Assembly (NCBI GenBank): GCA_030248225.1
Contig: JASANE010030054.1
Location: forward strand, 1 to 64,000
Origin: Trileptium ribeirensis
Taxonomy: Eukaryota > Nematoda > Enoplea > Enoplida > Thoracostomopsidae
DNA length: 64,000 bases
Direction: 5' to 3'
The number at the start of each line of letters is the position of its first letter. Positions within the stretch are counted from its first letter, which is position 1. The translations under genes and the position numbers were made by a program. The notes under the pieces were generated by a model. It was not told the DNA's origin. It did not search any database and was given only the letters and a program-made list of their open reading frames with translations. Shown here piece after piece: positions 1 through 10,020 of this stretch.

Positions 1-719
1 CATTGTACGCTAAATCACAGGAACACAAACATCATAAGAAACGATTTCGTGCCCTCTTGGCTCAGTGCAGAACTACCTCGTCCGTCCGAGACACGCAGGA
101 ATTTTTGGAAGCCGAGACCGATTTCTACAATACCAAAAACTGGGCACGGTACTTTTACAGGTTTGAAAACTGGTTGCGACAGCTAGTGGTGCTGGGATTT
201 AACAGCGCTAAGTTCGATTTAAACCTTATCAAGAAGTACTATATACCACTCTTAGTAAAATCTAAAACCAAAATTCAACACGCTATCAAGAAAAATAACA
301 GTTTTCTAAGTCTCGCAACTGATAGCCTCGTATTTCTCGATATTACTAACTATCTAAGCCCTGGCACCAGCTACGCGAAATTTTTAAGCGCTTTCAATGT
401 AGAGCAGTCGAAAGGTTTTTGGCCGTACGAGTGGTTTCAGTCCCTGGAGCAGCTAAACGAAACCGATCTACCGCCCCGCAACGCATTTCACAGCACTTTG
501 CGCCAAACCGATATTACAGACGATGACTATAAGCATTTGCAAACTATATGGGAGCAGGAGGGTTTTCAGACTATGCGCGATTTTTGGTTTGGTATAATAA
601 CTTGGACGTTGTGCCATTTCTTACAGCGGTTGAAAAAATGTACCAACAATTCGAAACGTGGGGGGTGGATATGTTTAAACACGCAATCAGTCTACTCGGT
701 GTGGCTCCTGGTCGAATGA
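1..719 (+). CDS. Family B DNA polymerase, N-terminal exonuclease part (5' partial, frame-interrupted)
   Basis: The frame is open across the left window edge, so the true start lies outside. The translated segment resembles the 3'-5' exonuclease region of protein-primed family B polymerases (organellar, linear-plasmid, Polinton and adintovirus type). It has an Exo II-like motif GFNSAKFD (about residues 65-72 of the visible part), then FLDITNYL and a KGFWPYEWF segment typical of this family. Exo I (DxE) would lie upstream and is not visible. Homology to the family fades after residue 193 (MRDF). The matching continuation, with Exo III-like YNNLD, is in the next frame from position 548 on. The useful coding part therefore ends near the T run at 581-585, and the rest to 719 is probably out-of-frame read-through. 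This may be a decayed copy, a sequence error or, less likely, a recoding site. Confidence 0.8.
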   Translation, partial: LYAKSQEHKHHKKRFRALLAQCRTTSSVRDTQEFLEAETDFYNTKNWARYFYRFENWLRQLVVLGFNSAKFDLNLIKKYYIPLLVKSKTKIQHAIKKNNSFLSLATDSLVFLDITNYLSPGTSYAKFLSAFNVEQSKGFWPYEWFQSLEQLNETDLPPRNAFHSTLRQTDITDDDYKHLQTIWEQEGFQTMRDFWFGIITWTLCHFLQRLKKCTNNSKRGGWICLNTQSVYSVWLLVE

Positions 720-2701
720 TGAAGGACCTCCAGAAAAATCCCATATTCACACTATTTGGGGAAAAATGGAAAGACATTCACGATACTATCAAACAAAATA
801 TTGTGGGTGGGCCGTCTATAGTTTTTCACAGGTACCATGAGGCGGGTGTTACGAAAATACGGGGAAAGAAACTGGTAGCAAAGCTCCTCGGATTTGACGC
901 TAATTCACTGTATTTATGGTCACTATGCCAGATGATGCCCGTGGGACTATTCAGAGTGTGGGAACCCGTTGAACAGCAGCTTGATGCGGCTATAGCTCCT
1001 AGAGATGATTGGGAAGCTACGCAGGAAATTAGTTCATTCCGCCATATTGTATCGTACAATTACAACGTGCGTATGCGTTCCACCCCCAGTTATACTCAGT
1101 GTCACATGGAACTACGTTACTTAGAAGATACGGCCCGGGACCTAAGAATGCGTTTCAACAATCCCAACCTCCAATTCCAACATCGTTTTAAAGGGAAGCA
1201 GAAAACATTTCAGAACGGGTCCATAATTTATCCAGTTGACGGTTATATCCCGGCTGGAAAGTACGGGAACCCGCGTGCTATAATTGCCGAATTCGATGGT
1301 TGTTACTGGCACTGTGGGAATTCATGTAAGCTTAACGAAAATGTGCCGGAGGATGTTTTTGTACTCAGACAGCAAAGAACGGAGCGAAAGCATGAATTTT
1401 TGGCTACACTTGACTGTGAAGTATATATCGACCGAGAGTGTGATTTTGTGGAGCATCACATATTACACATGGACCAGTGGGAGGAGTGGGATAAACTTAA
1501 TGGTGTTACGGGGTTTAGAAATAAATATAGAGCGGGTATTGGGGAGTTCGTCGATAATGTGCGGGAGGACAAGGTTTTTGGCATTGCGGAGGTGGATATA
1601 CAGGTGCCCTACTGGGATAATGAAAAACGGGAGCGGTGGGAAGAAATGCCACCCATTTTCAAAAACGTATCAATAACCCTTGACGACATCGGGGAAGAAA
1701 TGAAGGATTACGCGATTGAACATGGTATAATGAAGGCCCCGAGGCGTAGTCTTATAGGATCGTATCATGGTGAAAAGATATTGCTGGCTACTCCGTTGCT
1801 AAAATTTTATATAAAAGAGGGACTAGTAGTAACCAAGGTCCACAGGTTCGTGGAGTTCCAAAAATACGCGGCCTTCTCCCACCTTGGTGACGAGGTTGCG
1901 GACCAGCGCCGGAAAGCCGATAGAGACAATAACGAGAAAATAAAGGGGGAAATGTATAAGCTGATCGGAAACAATTACTATGGTCGCTTATTATTGGACA
2001 AACTGAAACACGAAGAAGTTATTTTCAGGGGCGCGGCCGATGTTAATAATTTAGTTAGGGATCCCCTGTACCGAAAAACAGATGCGATTTCCGAAGACGT
2101 TTTCGAGGTCCATATGGCGAAAAAGAAGGTCATCCTCGATCTTCCAAATATAATCCCATTTTTTGTTTACCAGTATGCAAAACTCAGGATACTTGAATTC
2201 TACGTTTTCCTTCTAAAGTATTTGGGAAAAGAAAATTTCCAACTAATTCAAATGGACACAGACAGTCTTTACATCGCGGTGGCACAAGAAAACCTAGCTG
2301 AAATGATCCCCGAACCGAACCTAAGGGCAGAATTTGAAGCAGAATTCCCAAATTATTTTGCCACGGACGATTATTCACAAAGAACGCCGGGGTTGTTTAA
2401 ATTGGAATGGAGTGGAGAGGGTATGGTTGCTCTAAATTCGAAAACATATATTGCTTGGCAGTCAGATGGCGGCGTTAAAAAGTCAACAAAGGGGCTATCG
2501 AAAGTTACAAACGATATTCCAAAGGAAACATTCTTGGGCGTTTTGCAGGATAAGGAAGTGTCGGGAGGAACAAATCATGGGTTCCGGACTCGGGGAGCTG
2601 ATTTAGTCCAGTATCACCAACAGCGAGACAGTATATCGTATTTCTACCCCAAAAGAGAAGTTCTTGTTGATGGAATTTCGACGAAACCTCTTAAAATTTA
2701 G
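548..2701 (+). CDS. Family B DNA polymerase, Exo III and polymerase domain with inserted nuclease-like module
   Basis: This is the catalytic part of a protein-primed-type family B DNA polymerase. Motifs in order: Exo III-like WYNNLDVVPF (residues 15-24), motif A GFDANSLYLW (115-124), motif B KLIGNNYYGRLL (471-482), motif C QMDTDSLYIA (568-577, the DTDS metal-binding pair), SKTYIA (631-636) and TKGLSK (647-652). Between motifs A and B lies VDGY (230-233) followed by AEFDGCYWHCGNSC (247-260). This insertion is usual in invertebrate relatives, where the common form is EFxGCxWHGC; it resembles a small nuclease or metal-binding module, here with a swapped Cys-Gly order. The ATG at 548 is not the real start, because the protein should join the upstream exonuclease segment through one frame change near 581-585. 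The NADAR-SGNH gene follows 391 bp later on the same strand. The role would be to replicate a linear protein-capped element. Confidence 0.9.
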   Translation: MGAGGFSDYARFLVWYNNLDVVPFLTAVEKMYQQFETWGVDMFKHAISLLGVAPGRMMKDLQKNPIFTLFGEKWKDIHDTIKQNIVGGPSIVFHRYHEAGVTKIRGKKLVAKLLGFDANSLYLWSLCQMMPVGLFRVWEPVEQQLDAAIAPRDDWEATQEISSFRHIVSYNYNVRMRSTPSYTQCHMELRYLEDTARDLRMRFNNPNLQFQHRFKGKQKTFQNGSIIYPVDGYIPAGKYGNPRAIIAEFDGCYWHCGNSCKLNENVPEDVFVLRQQRTERKHEFLATLDCEVYIDRECDFVEHHILHMDQWEEWDKLNGVTGFRNKYRAGIGEFVDNVREDKVFGIAEVDIQVPYWDNEKRERWEEMPPIFKNVSITLDDIGEEMKDYAIEHGIMKAPRRSLIGSYHGEKILLATPLLKFYIKEGLVVTKVHRFVEFQKYAAFSHLGDEVADQRRKADRDNNEKIKGEMYKLIGNNYYGRLLLDKLKHEEVIFRGAADVNNLVRDPLYRKTDAISEDVFEVHMAKKKVILDLPNIIPFFVYQYAKLRILEFYVFLLKYLGKENFQLIQMDTDSLYIAVAQENLAEMIPEPNLRAEFEAEFPNYFATDDYSQRTPGLFKLEWSGEGMVALNSKTYIAWQSDGGVKKSTKGLSKVTNDIPKETFLGVLQDKEVSGGTNHGFRTRGADLVQYHQQRDSISYFYPKREVLVDGISTKPLKI

Positions 2702-3092
2702 TTGTGTATTGTTCGCAGTAGTAGATGGGTTGTTACTTAGTAGCTATTGATGAAATTTTCGTGAACTCGTTTACAGGCTGATTTTGATATATGAAACTAA
2801 GTAGCAGCTCTATCTACTATATATTTCTCTTTTGACATGTTATTTGTATGCCTGTTAGCGGGTAGTCGCTACGGTCTGTGTTTGGTCGTTCCAGGATCGG
2901 GCTGTTGTTGACAGGCAGTTGCCACACAGTCGAGCAGTTGGCAGGTAGTTGCTACCGGTGTTGCTGTTATGAGGTTCGGGTTCAATTGTTGGCAGATATT
3001 TGCTACATTGTTCTTCTTATTTCTTTACAGGTGTTAAATTATTCGTCACTAAAACAATTGTTGAATTTATCACTAATTATTCTACGACTGAA
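2702..3092 (+). repeat. Spacer with four loose copies of a small hairpin motif
   Basis: This spacer between the polymerase and the NADAR-SGNH gene has four related inverted repeats with a GGYAGTTGC-like core. At 2856-2871 there is a 5-bp stem TAGCG/CGCTA with loop GGTAGT. At 2914-2923 the sequence is GGCAGTTGCC. At 2944-2956 the stem GGTAG/CTACC encloses TTG. At 2992-3003 there is a weak GCA/TGC pairing. The same core (AGGTAATTGC, AGGCAGTTGG) occurs in the regular array after the gene. No coding frame here looks real. The region may carry the promoter or 5' leader of the next gene, but no TATA box or other promoter element is convincing. Confidence 0.55.
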
Positions 3093-4253
3093 ATGGCGCC
3101 CTACATCGTTACCGACACCCAGGAACTTTCCCGTTTCTTTGTCTTCACCAATCCCGTCGTCCTCTATAACATCCGTATCACGTCAATCGAACTTATATTT
3201 TGGTTTGCCTGCCTTATGCAACATGGACTAACCAACGCAGCCAGAGCGCTACTAGGCGACCAAAAGCTGGACCACGATCCCAAACGTATCGCGCAATGGG
3301 CAAGGAACAAGATCAAGGACGCCCGAATTGAGCTTCACCCGCGCTGGATCTTCCACGCCAGTCGGGTTTACTTCTCGATTATGGTCGAGTTGATGCGACA
3401 TCGGAACAACGCGTTCTACTGGGAAATCCGGCGGGTCCTACATACCCACGACGTGGACCACTTTTGCTACGCTACGGGAAACTGCTTTGTATGGGGCTGT
3501 GGACTACGCGCGAGCAAAGTGTCTGACACGAACTATCCCGGCTTCAACCAATGGGGGAGGCTTTTATTTCGCCTATGCCGGGAATGGAGGGAAGGCGTAT
3601 TCATGGAGCTCCAGGACATGGGCGAACTACTTATGGGCAACATCCTTCCACCTCCGGCATGGCGGTACACAGTTCTCCTGCTCTCGGACAGCCAGTTCCG
3701 CCAAGTCGAGTCAGTTGACGGAGGGCGCGTATTCGCCCAGTCCGGGGCTACATTCCCGATATTGGCCAGGGTCGTCGAACACCAAAATATCGACCCCCGA
3801 GACTACCACATTATCATCATCAATTGTGGTATAAACGACGCCCAGCGCTCCGAAGATCAGTGGCGAGGGAATTTCAGACAAATCGTACCGATCCTCCGCC
3901 CTCTGCACGAAAGACACTGCTATGTAATTATAAATTCCCCAATTGGCGTTGCAAAGATTCCAGCCGCTCGCCGCTACAACAAATTCCTGCGTTACAAATG
4001 CGAGGAGAAGCTAGCCTACCCGAACTTCAACTACTTCGATTGGACAGAACCAAATGAATACAACAAATTTCTCGACAGCGAACATCGAGCAAATGAAAGG
4101 CTGTTTGACGCGGACGGCCTGCATATCAACCATCATGGATTCCACACGATGTGGAAGGCGTGGTGCACAGCAGTTCCTCATTTGGAGGCAATCACCGTGA
4201 ATCTCGTGGCCCACCGATATCCCAATGGTGCCTGTCTACCCCGAACCAACTAA
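3093..4253 (+). CDS. NADAR (YbiA-like) domain fused to SGNH/GDSL hydrolase
   Basis: The frame is open from 3000. I chose the ATG at 3093 (G at -3, G at +4), giving 386 residues; the numbering below counts from 3000. Residues about 40-200 match the NADAR/YbiA pattern: QELSRFFVF near the start (family LSNF), TSIELIFWF with Glu64, WIFHASRVYF, then FVWGCGL (163-169) and GFNQWGRLLFRLCREW (181-196), which fit the family WGxG and GxNxLGxxLMxxR blocks. Residues about 222-398 are an SGNH hydrolase: block I LLLSDSQ (Ser231 as nucleophile, with Ser in place of the usual Gly), block III INCGIND (274-280) and block V DGLH (Asp372, His375). NADAR proteins cleave N-glycosidic bonds of ADP-ribose or nucleotide derivatives; SGNH enzymes are esterases. 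There is no signal peptide or clear membrane segment. The neighbours are the polymerase upstream and a hairpin array downstream. The SGNH call is strong; the NADAR call is good but rests on reading by eye. Confidence 0.75.
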   Translation: MAPYIVTDTQELSRFFVFTNPVVLYNIRITSIELIFWFACLMQHGLTNAARALLGDQKLDHDPKRIAQWARNKIKDARIELHPRWIFHASRVYFSIMVELMRHRNNAFYWEIRRVLHTHDVDHFCYATGNCFVWGCGLRASKVSDTNYPGFNQWGRLLFRLCREWREGVFMELQDMGELLMGNILPPPAWRYTVLLLSDSQFRQVESVDGGRVFAQSGATFPILARVVEHQNIDPRDYHIIIINCGINDAQRSEDQWRGNFRQIVPILRPLHERHCYVIINSPIGVAKIPAARRYNKFLRYKCEEKLAYPNFNYFDWTEPNEYNKFLDSEHRANERLFDADGLHINHHGFHTMWKAWCTAVPHLEAITVNLVAHRYPNGACLPRTN

Positions 4254-4265
4254 TAACAATAACTG

Positions 4266-4604
4266 TAGCGGTGTCAGCAGGTAATTGCTGCCCGCATTAA
4301 TCAGCTTTGTATATAATTACACAATTGTTATGGACTTCCGGGTAGCGGTGTCAGCAGGAAATTGCTGCACGCTTCGTCGAGTATGGTATATATGTGTATA
4401 ATACCCGTTATGGACTACTGTTTAGCGGTGTCAGCAGGTAATTGCTGCCCGCGTGGTCGATTATGGACTACATATTATTCGTCATGGACCACTGGGTAGC
4501 GGTGTCAGCAGGTAATTGCTGCACGCTTCGTCGAGTATGCGTCGTTATTGTCATCGTTGATGTTCATTCACTGTTAGCGGTGTCGCCAGGCAGTTGGTGC
4601 ACGC
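4266..4604 (+). repeat. Five-copy tandem hairpin array, period about 77 bp
   Basis: Units begin TAGCGGTGTC at 4266, 4343, 4423, 4497 and 4575 (spacings 77, 80, 74 and 78). Each has an inverted repeat CAGC/GCTG around an AGGTAATT-like loop. In the copies at 4343, 4497 and 4575 a GTG/CAC outer stem adds three base pairs past a bulged T. The last copy has CGCC/GGTG: one pair is swapped from G-C to C-G and another goes from A-T to G-T, so pairing is kept. Between hairpins the units share a TATGGACT(A)C segment. The array follows the stop codon of the NADAR-SGNH gene by 12 bp. It could act in RNA (3' end processing or stability) or in DNA (replication, recombination or packaging). Confidence 0.8.
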
Positions 4605-6640
4605 CGGTATGTTCATTGTACATTTAAGTTTTGTATATGTTATATTTGTGGCCTATTCCTGTTGTCAGGGAGGACATTTCTCTCGGTAAAATGTGGGATT
4701 GAAAATTTGTTGAACAAGCTTGGTTCAGACGTAGTGATTTTCACCGAAATTAATTAAGCATCCGCAGTTTCCCGTTATAGTACAATGTTGTATATACGTT
4801 TAATTGACTGTATGTGAATGATATTGTTCATGAATTATTTGCGCCGGACGCTAAAGTCCAGTTTGGGTACGGATAGCTGAAGAAGTATTGTACGATTCTT
4901 GGATAGATTCTATAGATTTTCCAAAATTTTTAACGAGCATTTTATCGTTGGTCAACCGCGCTGGCAAGAAGTTTTCGTTCCGCCGTGTTCATTTTGTCAT
5001 GAAATTCGAACTGGAAATTATAAATCCAAGAACGAAATCGTAAAATTTTCATAATCTAGTTTCCATTGCCAAATCATTGGTTCAACTCGTTGCCTGTGAG
5101 AATATGCGTGATAACTTATCCAAGAATGTTGTATACTCCAGAAAGACGTCTCTGTTGTTCTTGTATGATTTGATATTTTTCCCGTTTCAAATTACCATCG
5201 GAAAATTTTTAAGTGAAATATCAACATAATTTTTCAACTAATATGGAAAAGTCCAGGTTCAGATGGTCCTTTGATGAGAAACATTTATCCAAATTTTGAA
5301 ACATAACCACAAAGACTGTAAAATTTCAAGGTACGGCTTGATTTACTGTACATATGCCTTATTAATGTAAAATGCGTTGTTGTCTTTGCCTTCGTATGAT
5401 TTTTATGAACATCGCTTTACGTGAGTTAAGCTGTCAAATATGCGGATACAAAAGTTCTGAGATTTGTTACCAACTGTAGGACTTTGGTCATACAGGAATA
5501 CTCGTCACCGTACATTTCTTTACGATAAATTTTATCACAACTCAGTTGACTAGATATGTTTTGAATCATTTAAGTTCTGGTAGAGTGTATGGAGTGTTTA
5601 AGTGAAATACTGTTGGTTGAGATAATGTTAAGATATCAATAGACAATGTGTCATGCTCCTCCGATGGTTTTAAGACTTGTTTAATCGGCCATTTGTACTA
5701 AGAAATGTGATTTCATGATTTTAGCGCAAAAAAAGGGCTATTATGTTCCCAAATCGTCTTTAATTAAAAAGGATATTGGGCACTGTCAGGAGATGCGGGA
5801 ACGAACGAACATGATAGCCCGAACTCTCTGATTTACTGAGGTTTTCATAGCATCGAATACATTGAACATATACATTCGTGTTGTTACCATGATTTGTAAT
5901 AAAGCGCTTCAATTGTTAGCTTTTACTCCATCAAAAGTACTGCATTCTTACACCTGGAAAAGTTGCAAGTTTAACAAATTAGTAAAAGTCCAGCCCTGAG
6001 ATTATGATTATCTTAAAACGTCCTCAGTATTTTTGACAGTAACATTTCGTTTCATTTTTTTGCGCTAAAGTAATTCACGGACGGCATGGGGTCACAGGCT
6101 CTTCAAAAGTGGAGTGGCCTGCAAAAATAGTGGGGACGGCCGACCGCTTATATTCATTTTGTTATAACCCATCAGTTAATTTATTCACGTTTGTCAGTTA
6201 AAAGTGTGCCCTCTACATTTGCGACGTCCCTATTGGACGGCTATATCTAAATATGCTCTCAGGAGTGAATGAATATACTGTTGTTAGGTATTTTGCACAC
6301 AACCAGGAGCGTAACCACATGGCATACATTCAAAGTATTTAGGCTACGATGGTCGCTCTAAATGTTCGAACTTCCCTTTTCGGAAATTACTTTTCAAGTT
6401 TCTCCTGCAAATTTATACTATGCCTCAACGTGTCCCCCATATTTCAACTAGTGCTCAGGGTCAATTTATAATTTCATTTGGACCTCTTCCTCCCCACATT
6501 TTGAGTTTCTGGTTACCTTACTGAATTTGCTGTTTGTTGCCGGCGATAGCTTCGAAAGGGAAAGAGAGACTTAGTTTTTCCACTGTAACACCGTTCTTCT
6601 ATATGACTGCTGCAATTGATAAAAATTGTACAAATATACG
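4605..6640. other. AT-rich stretch without a recognisable gene
   Basis: No long or family-like reading frame is seen on either strand. No terminal repeat that would close the polymerase-bearing element was recognised here. Confidence 0.5.
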
Positions 6641-6649
6641 ACATGTTGT

Positions 6650-6776
6650 GTACGAGCCGAACTGAGCCGGCTGGAGATTTTTTGATGGACGTTGGCTCGG
6701 CTCGGCTTGGTTCGGCCCGGTGATTAAATTTTTAGGCTCGACTCGGCTCGAAAAAATTGGCGCGGGCTGGAGCCAA
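6650..6776. repeat. GGCTCG-rich block
   Basis: Short repeats of GGCTCG and variants (GGCTCGGCTCGGCTTGG, GGCTCGACTCGGCTCG) sit in AT-rich DNA. Short reading frames across it are low-complexity and not convincing. Similar CGGCTC words appear in the dispersed repeat family at 6970, 10781 and 26700. Confidence 0.5.
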
Positions 6777-6969
6777 AAATTCTCACTTTTACTGTTGTAG
6801 ACTTGCTTCAAACTAGGGTTTATATTTCTTGTACTAAAAATGTAAATTTGTAGGACCAGAAGTGAATTGCATGCAACGCCGTTTCCAATATACTACGACT
6901 AAAGATCAGCCTAAGCTAAGGTTCTTACATGAATCCAGTAAATAATATAAAGCTAAGTTAGAGGGCTGC

Positions 6970-7162
6970 AAAGTCCAAAAACCCAAAAAAAATTTTCTTC
7001 GGAATGTAGTCATATTAGATACCATTCGAACTCGGCTTCATGAGAGAGATGTACTGGTGTGTAGTATTGAAATCTACGCCACCGTTAGAATGTTATAAGG
7101 GCCCAAGTAGCCCTAAGGGACCATTGGGACCTCAAACAATCTAAAAAATTTCTTTCAGGGAT
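6970..7162 (+). repeat. Dispersed repeat family R1, copy 1
   Basis: This segment starts AAGTCCAAAAACCCAAAAAA and contains ACCATTCGAACTCGGCTTCA, GAAATCTACGCCACCGTTAGA and CCTAAGGGACCATTGGGACC. A close copy lies at 10781-10975 in the same orientation, and a more diverged one at 26690-26880 in the opposite orientation. A TAAGCCTAAGC-like tract lies just before it (6907-6920), as in several other places. I see no coding capacity or clear terminal repeats. Confidence 0.75.
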
Positions 7163-10020
7163 AACAAACTGAGGTTCGGAGTGACTTCGCCTTTTCAAGA
7201 ATAAACAAAACACATTTTTCTGGAGGCCAAATCCCGTTTTTGTCAGAAAGTGAGATGTCATCTCAACGTTCTCCTCTTGGAACTTTACTCATTTCCTCCG
7301 ACCGTCGCTTGGGTCCGCCAGTCGAGTCACAATAAAACCCCATTCATTTCTCTCGGATAACGTTTTCGTCGTGAAATGCCGCTGCTTCTTTCCTACATGC
7401 GTAGACGTTCATTTGTACCAGTCTATATTGAAGCGACTCCTATGCCCTCTAGATTCTCCTTAGCTTTTGGAATGCCCAACTATATGAACGGACAGAGCTT
7501 TTTCCTATGCTGAATGGACAGGAAAGGCCAGCCTAGCACTAGCATTGACGGCAAAAATTACATTCAAATCGAGCGAATAATCAGGTGCAGCTCAAAATTT
7601 TACACTTTTACACACCGTGCTTTTCCCCAGTTCTTATCTGACATAGGGTGTGATCAAGTATATTCGCGTCCAGAAATATCAAGTAAACATCCATAAAACT
7701 AAGTACACCCCTACTTTACCGTAATAGAGCAGTACTCAATCCCGCTAATCAGACCAGCAATCAAGGTATCGTTGGAGGGCTTGGCCGAGCCAGTCTACGT
7801 TTCAAATCAAAAAGGCCCAGCTTAGCAATTAAACCTCCTTCGTTTTGCTAGGCTTCAAACTCCAGTGAGCGACATGAATCTATCCTTACCCTCATACTGC
7901 ATGGAAGGGGATGCCTCAATCGAAACTCGGAAGACAAGAAGTTAGCAAAATTTTAAAGGGAAAATGAAAAGAAAAACCGACGAATTTCTAGAACGAAAAA
8001 CTAATTGTAGAGCGACAACCGCTCTGAGCAAAATTTTTGGCCGACGGGTACCAATGCTCCATTGCAAGACCATGTTTTATACTCTCTGCATACCCCTCTC
8101 ATTCTTTATAGGTGCCGGGAGCTATATATTTTCAAAATTTTAGCTCAACGCCGTCTGATAATTCCTCGGACAAACGGGTCCTTCAACTATCCAGCGGTAA
8201 CGTCAATAAAATTCAAACTTCCAACCAAGCGCACATATATGTCTAACGGAATAACTATATATATAAATATATAATAAAACAACGACCCCGTAAGCGCTAC
8301 AGTACCCACTGGTTGGTAATACCGCTCTGGGTCCAACACCAGAAACATCGATCTACGAATAAAGCATTTTAGCAATAAAGTCTTACGTAAACAAAATTCC
8401 ATAAACTCGCGCTGTTCTGGAAATTTTCTCTCAGCATCTAAGTAATTGGCAGCACGAGGAAAATATTTTAGTAAAAATTCGCCTAATGTTGATTCTTTTG
8501 GAGATCAGAAAGGTGCAGGCGGCCGGAAGCGAAATCAGTCTTTCGTTCTGGCTGATCGCCTACCCGTGAAAAGAAAAATTTCCAAAAGTGGCTTAATTGC
8601 CGGACCGTTGGGGGCTATTTTGTGCTATCTGCGTCGCTCAACTAGCCGCGGGGCCGGTTGTTATATGAGGTCCAGACATCTGGTGAGTTGTAAGGTTCTT
8701 GGTATCGCCCTGGGGGACTGAAGATAGGGGTTTATAGATTTAAATGGGGCATTTTGGTAAATATTGGTGAGTCTTTGGTGGGCCTGATGGAACTTTTTGG
8801 AAGACTTAGGGTCCATATTTGATGGTTATATCACTCTCTGTCTCCGGGGATAGTTTGAACCTGACAATTTTGCTTCGGAAAATGTCCCTTTATTTTGGGT
8901 CAATTAAATTTGTTATTGGGTCCTATTAAAGGTATCGTTCCGATGGTTCCAGGGTGGTAACCACCCTTCCTTCGTTAGTTCTGAAATTTTATACGTATAT
9001 TAAACAAATAATGATTGTCATTATAATATTACAGCACTATTTCGCGACTGATACGTACTGGGGTCGGGACCGTCGGGACGCTAATCCTACGCGAAATCAG
9101 GCCTATACCCTTAGTTGATTATTCCAAGCGTTATATATGTCTCGAGCGTTATCCAAGCACTCATTAATCAGCCACATGCAAGCTATATTTATGTACACTT
9201 CACGGCTATACTTCTATCCCAAGCATTTCAATATGATATACACGATTTACCTGAGCTGGTGGCACACTCAACCCAAATTATATTTCCACCTACATCGATC
9301 ATTCTAATTTTAATGCTTTTTATTGCAAAATTGCACGAAGCTTTTGATCCGGCCTTCCAATGGAGTGCCAACAGACAATAGCATGATAACACAAACATTT
9401 CTTTTAAAAACATTACTATATATTCTTGATTATAGAATAAATTACAGTGTACCGGATCACGCTCCACTGGTGCACGGGTATCCTCCAGAAATTTTGAGAT
9501 TAATTTGAAAGTACTTTTAAAAGTTTCTACAAAATTTGGGCTGTTACAATATAACTATGTTAATATTCCAAAACATTGGTCAACTTTAGAAATGAATTTT
9601 CGAGTCTGTTTAATGCCCAAACACTACAAAATTCCGTTATAAACTTATCCGAGAGATTAACCGAAGTGTAAAATTCTTTGGATCGACATTTTGGTACCAC
9701 ATAGCCAAGAAATATCGTAAAAATGGGTGGAACACCACGCCGTACCGTTAAGGCTTAGCATAGACAACGGCATGCATTTCACTTCCGCGTCTAAAAGTTA
9801 TTCTCGACTAATGGTAGGTCCAAGCTATGTTCTAAATGGCTTGCCGGGCTGATACCATTATGAATGCCTTGTAAAACTATAAGAGTACTACTGAAATAAA
9901 AATTTGCGAAAGAGTGTTATGCAGACCGTAGATCGATCAAGTATTGTGCAGATAATATCCAAATCTTCAATATCACCGTCTGTGACACCTGTGGATACTA
10001 ACAATAGATACAAAGAAAAG
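7163..10020. other. No recognisable gene
   Basis: Several short open frames of 60-90 codons exist (for example 8446-8721 plus and 9115-9381 plus). None has a motif, composition or context that I can link to a protein family. They are in the range expected by chance in AT-rich DNA. Confidence 0.45.

Noticed and set aside
581..587. Programmed -1 frameshift in the polymerase
   Set aside because: The T run is there, but the second codon of the slip site would pair poorly after shifting and no downstream structure is evident; decay or error is simpler. Kept only as a minor option.
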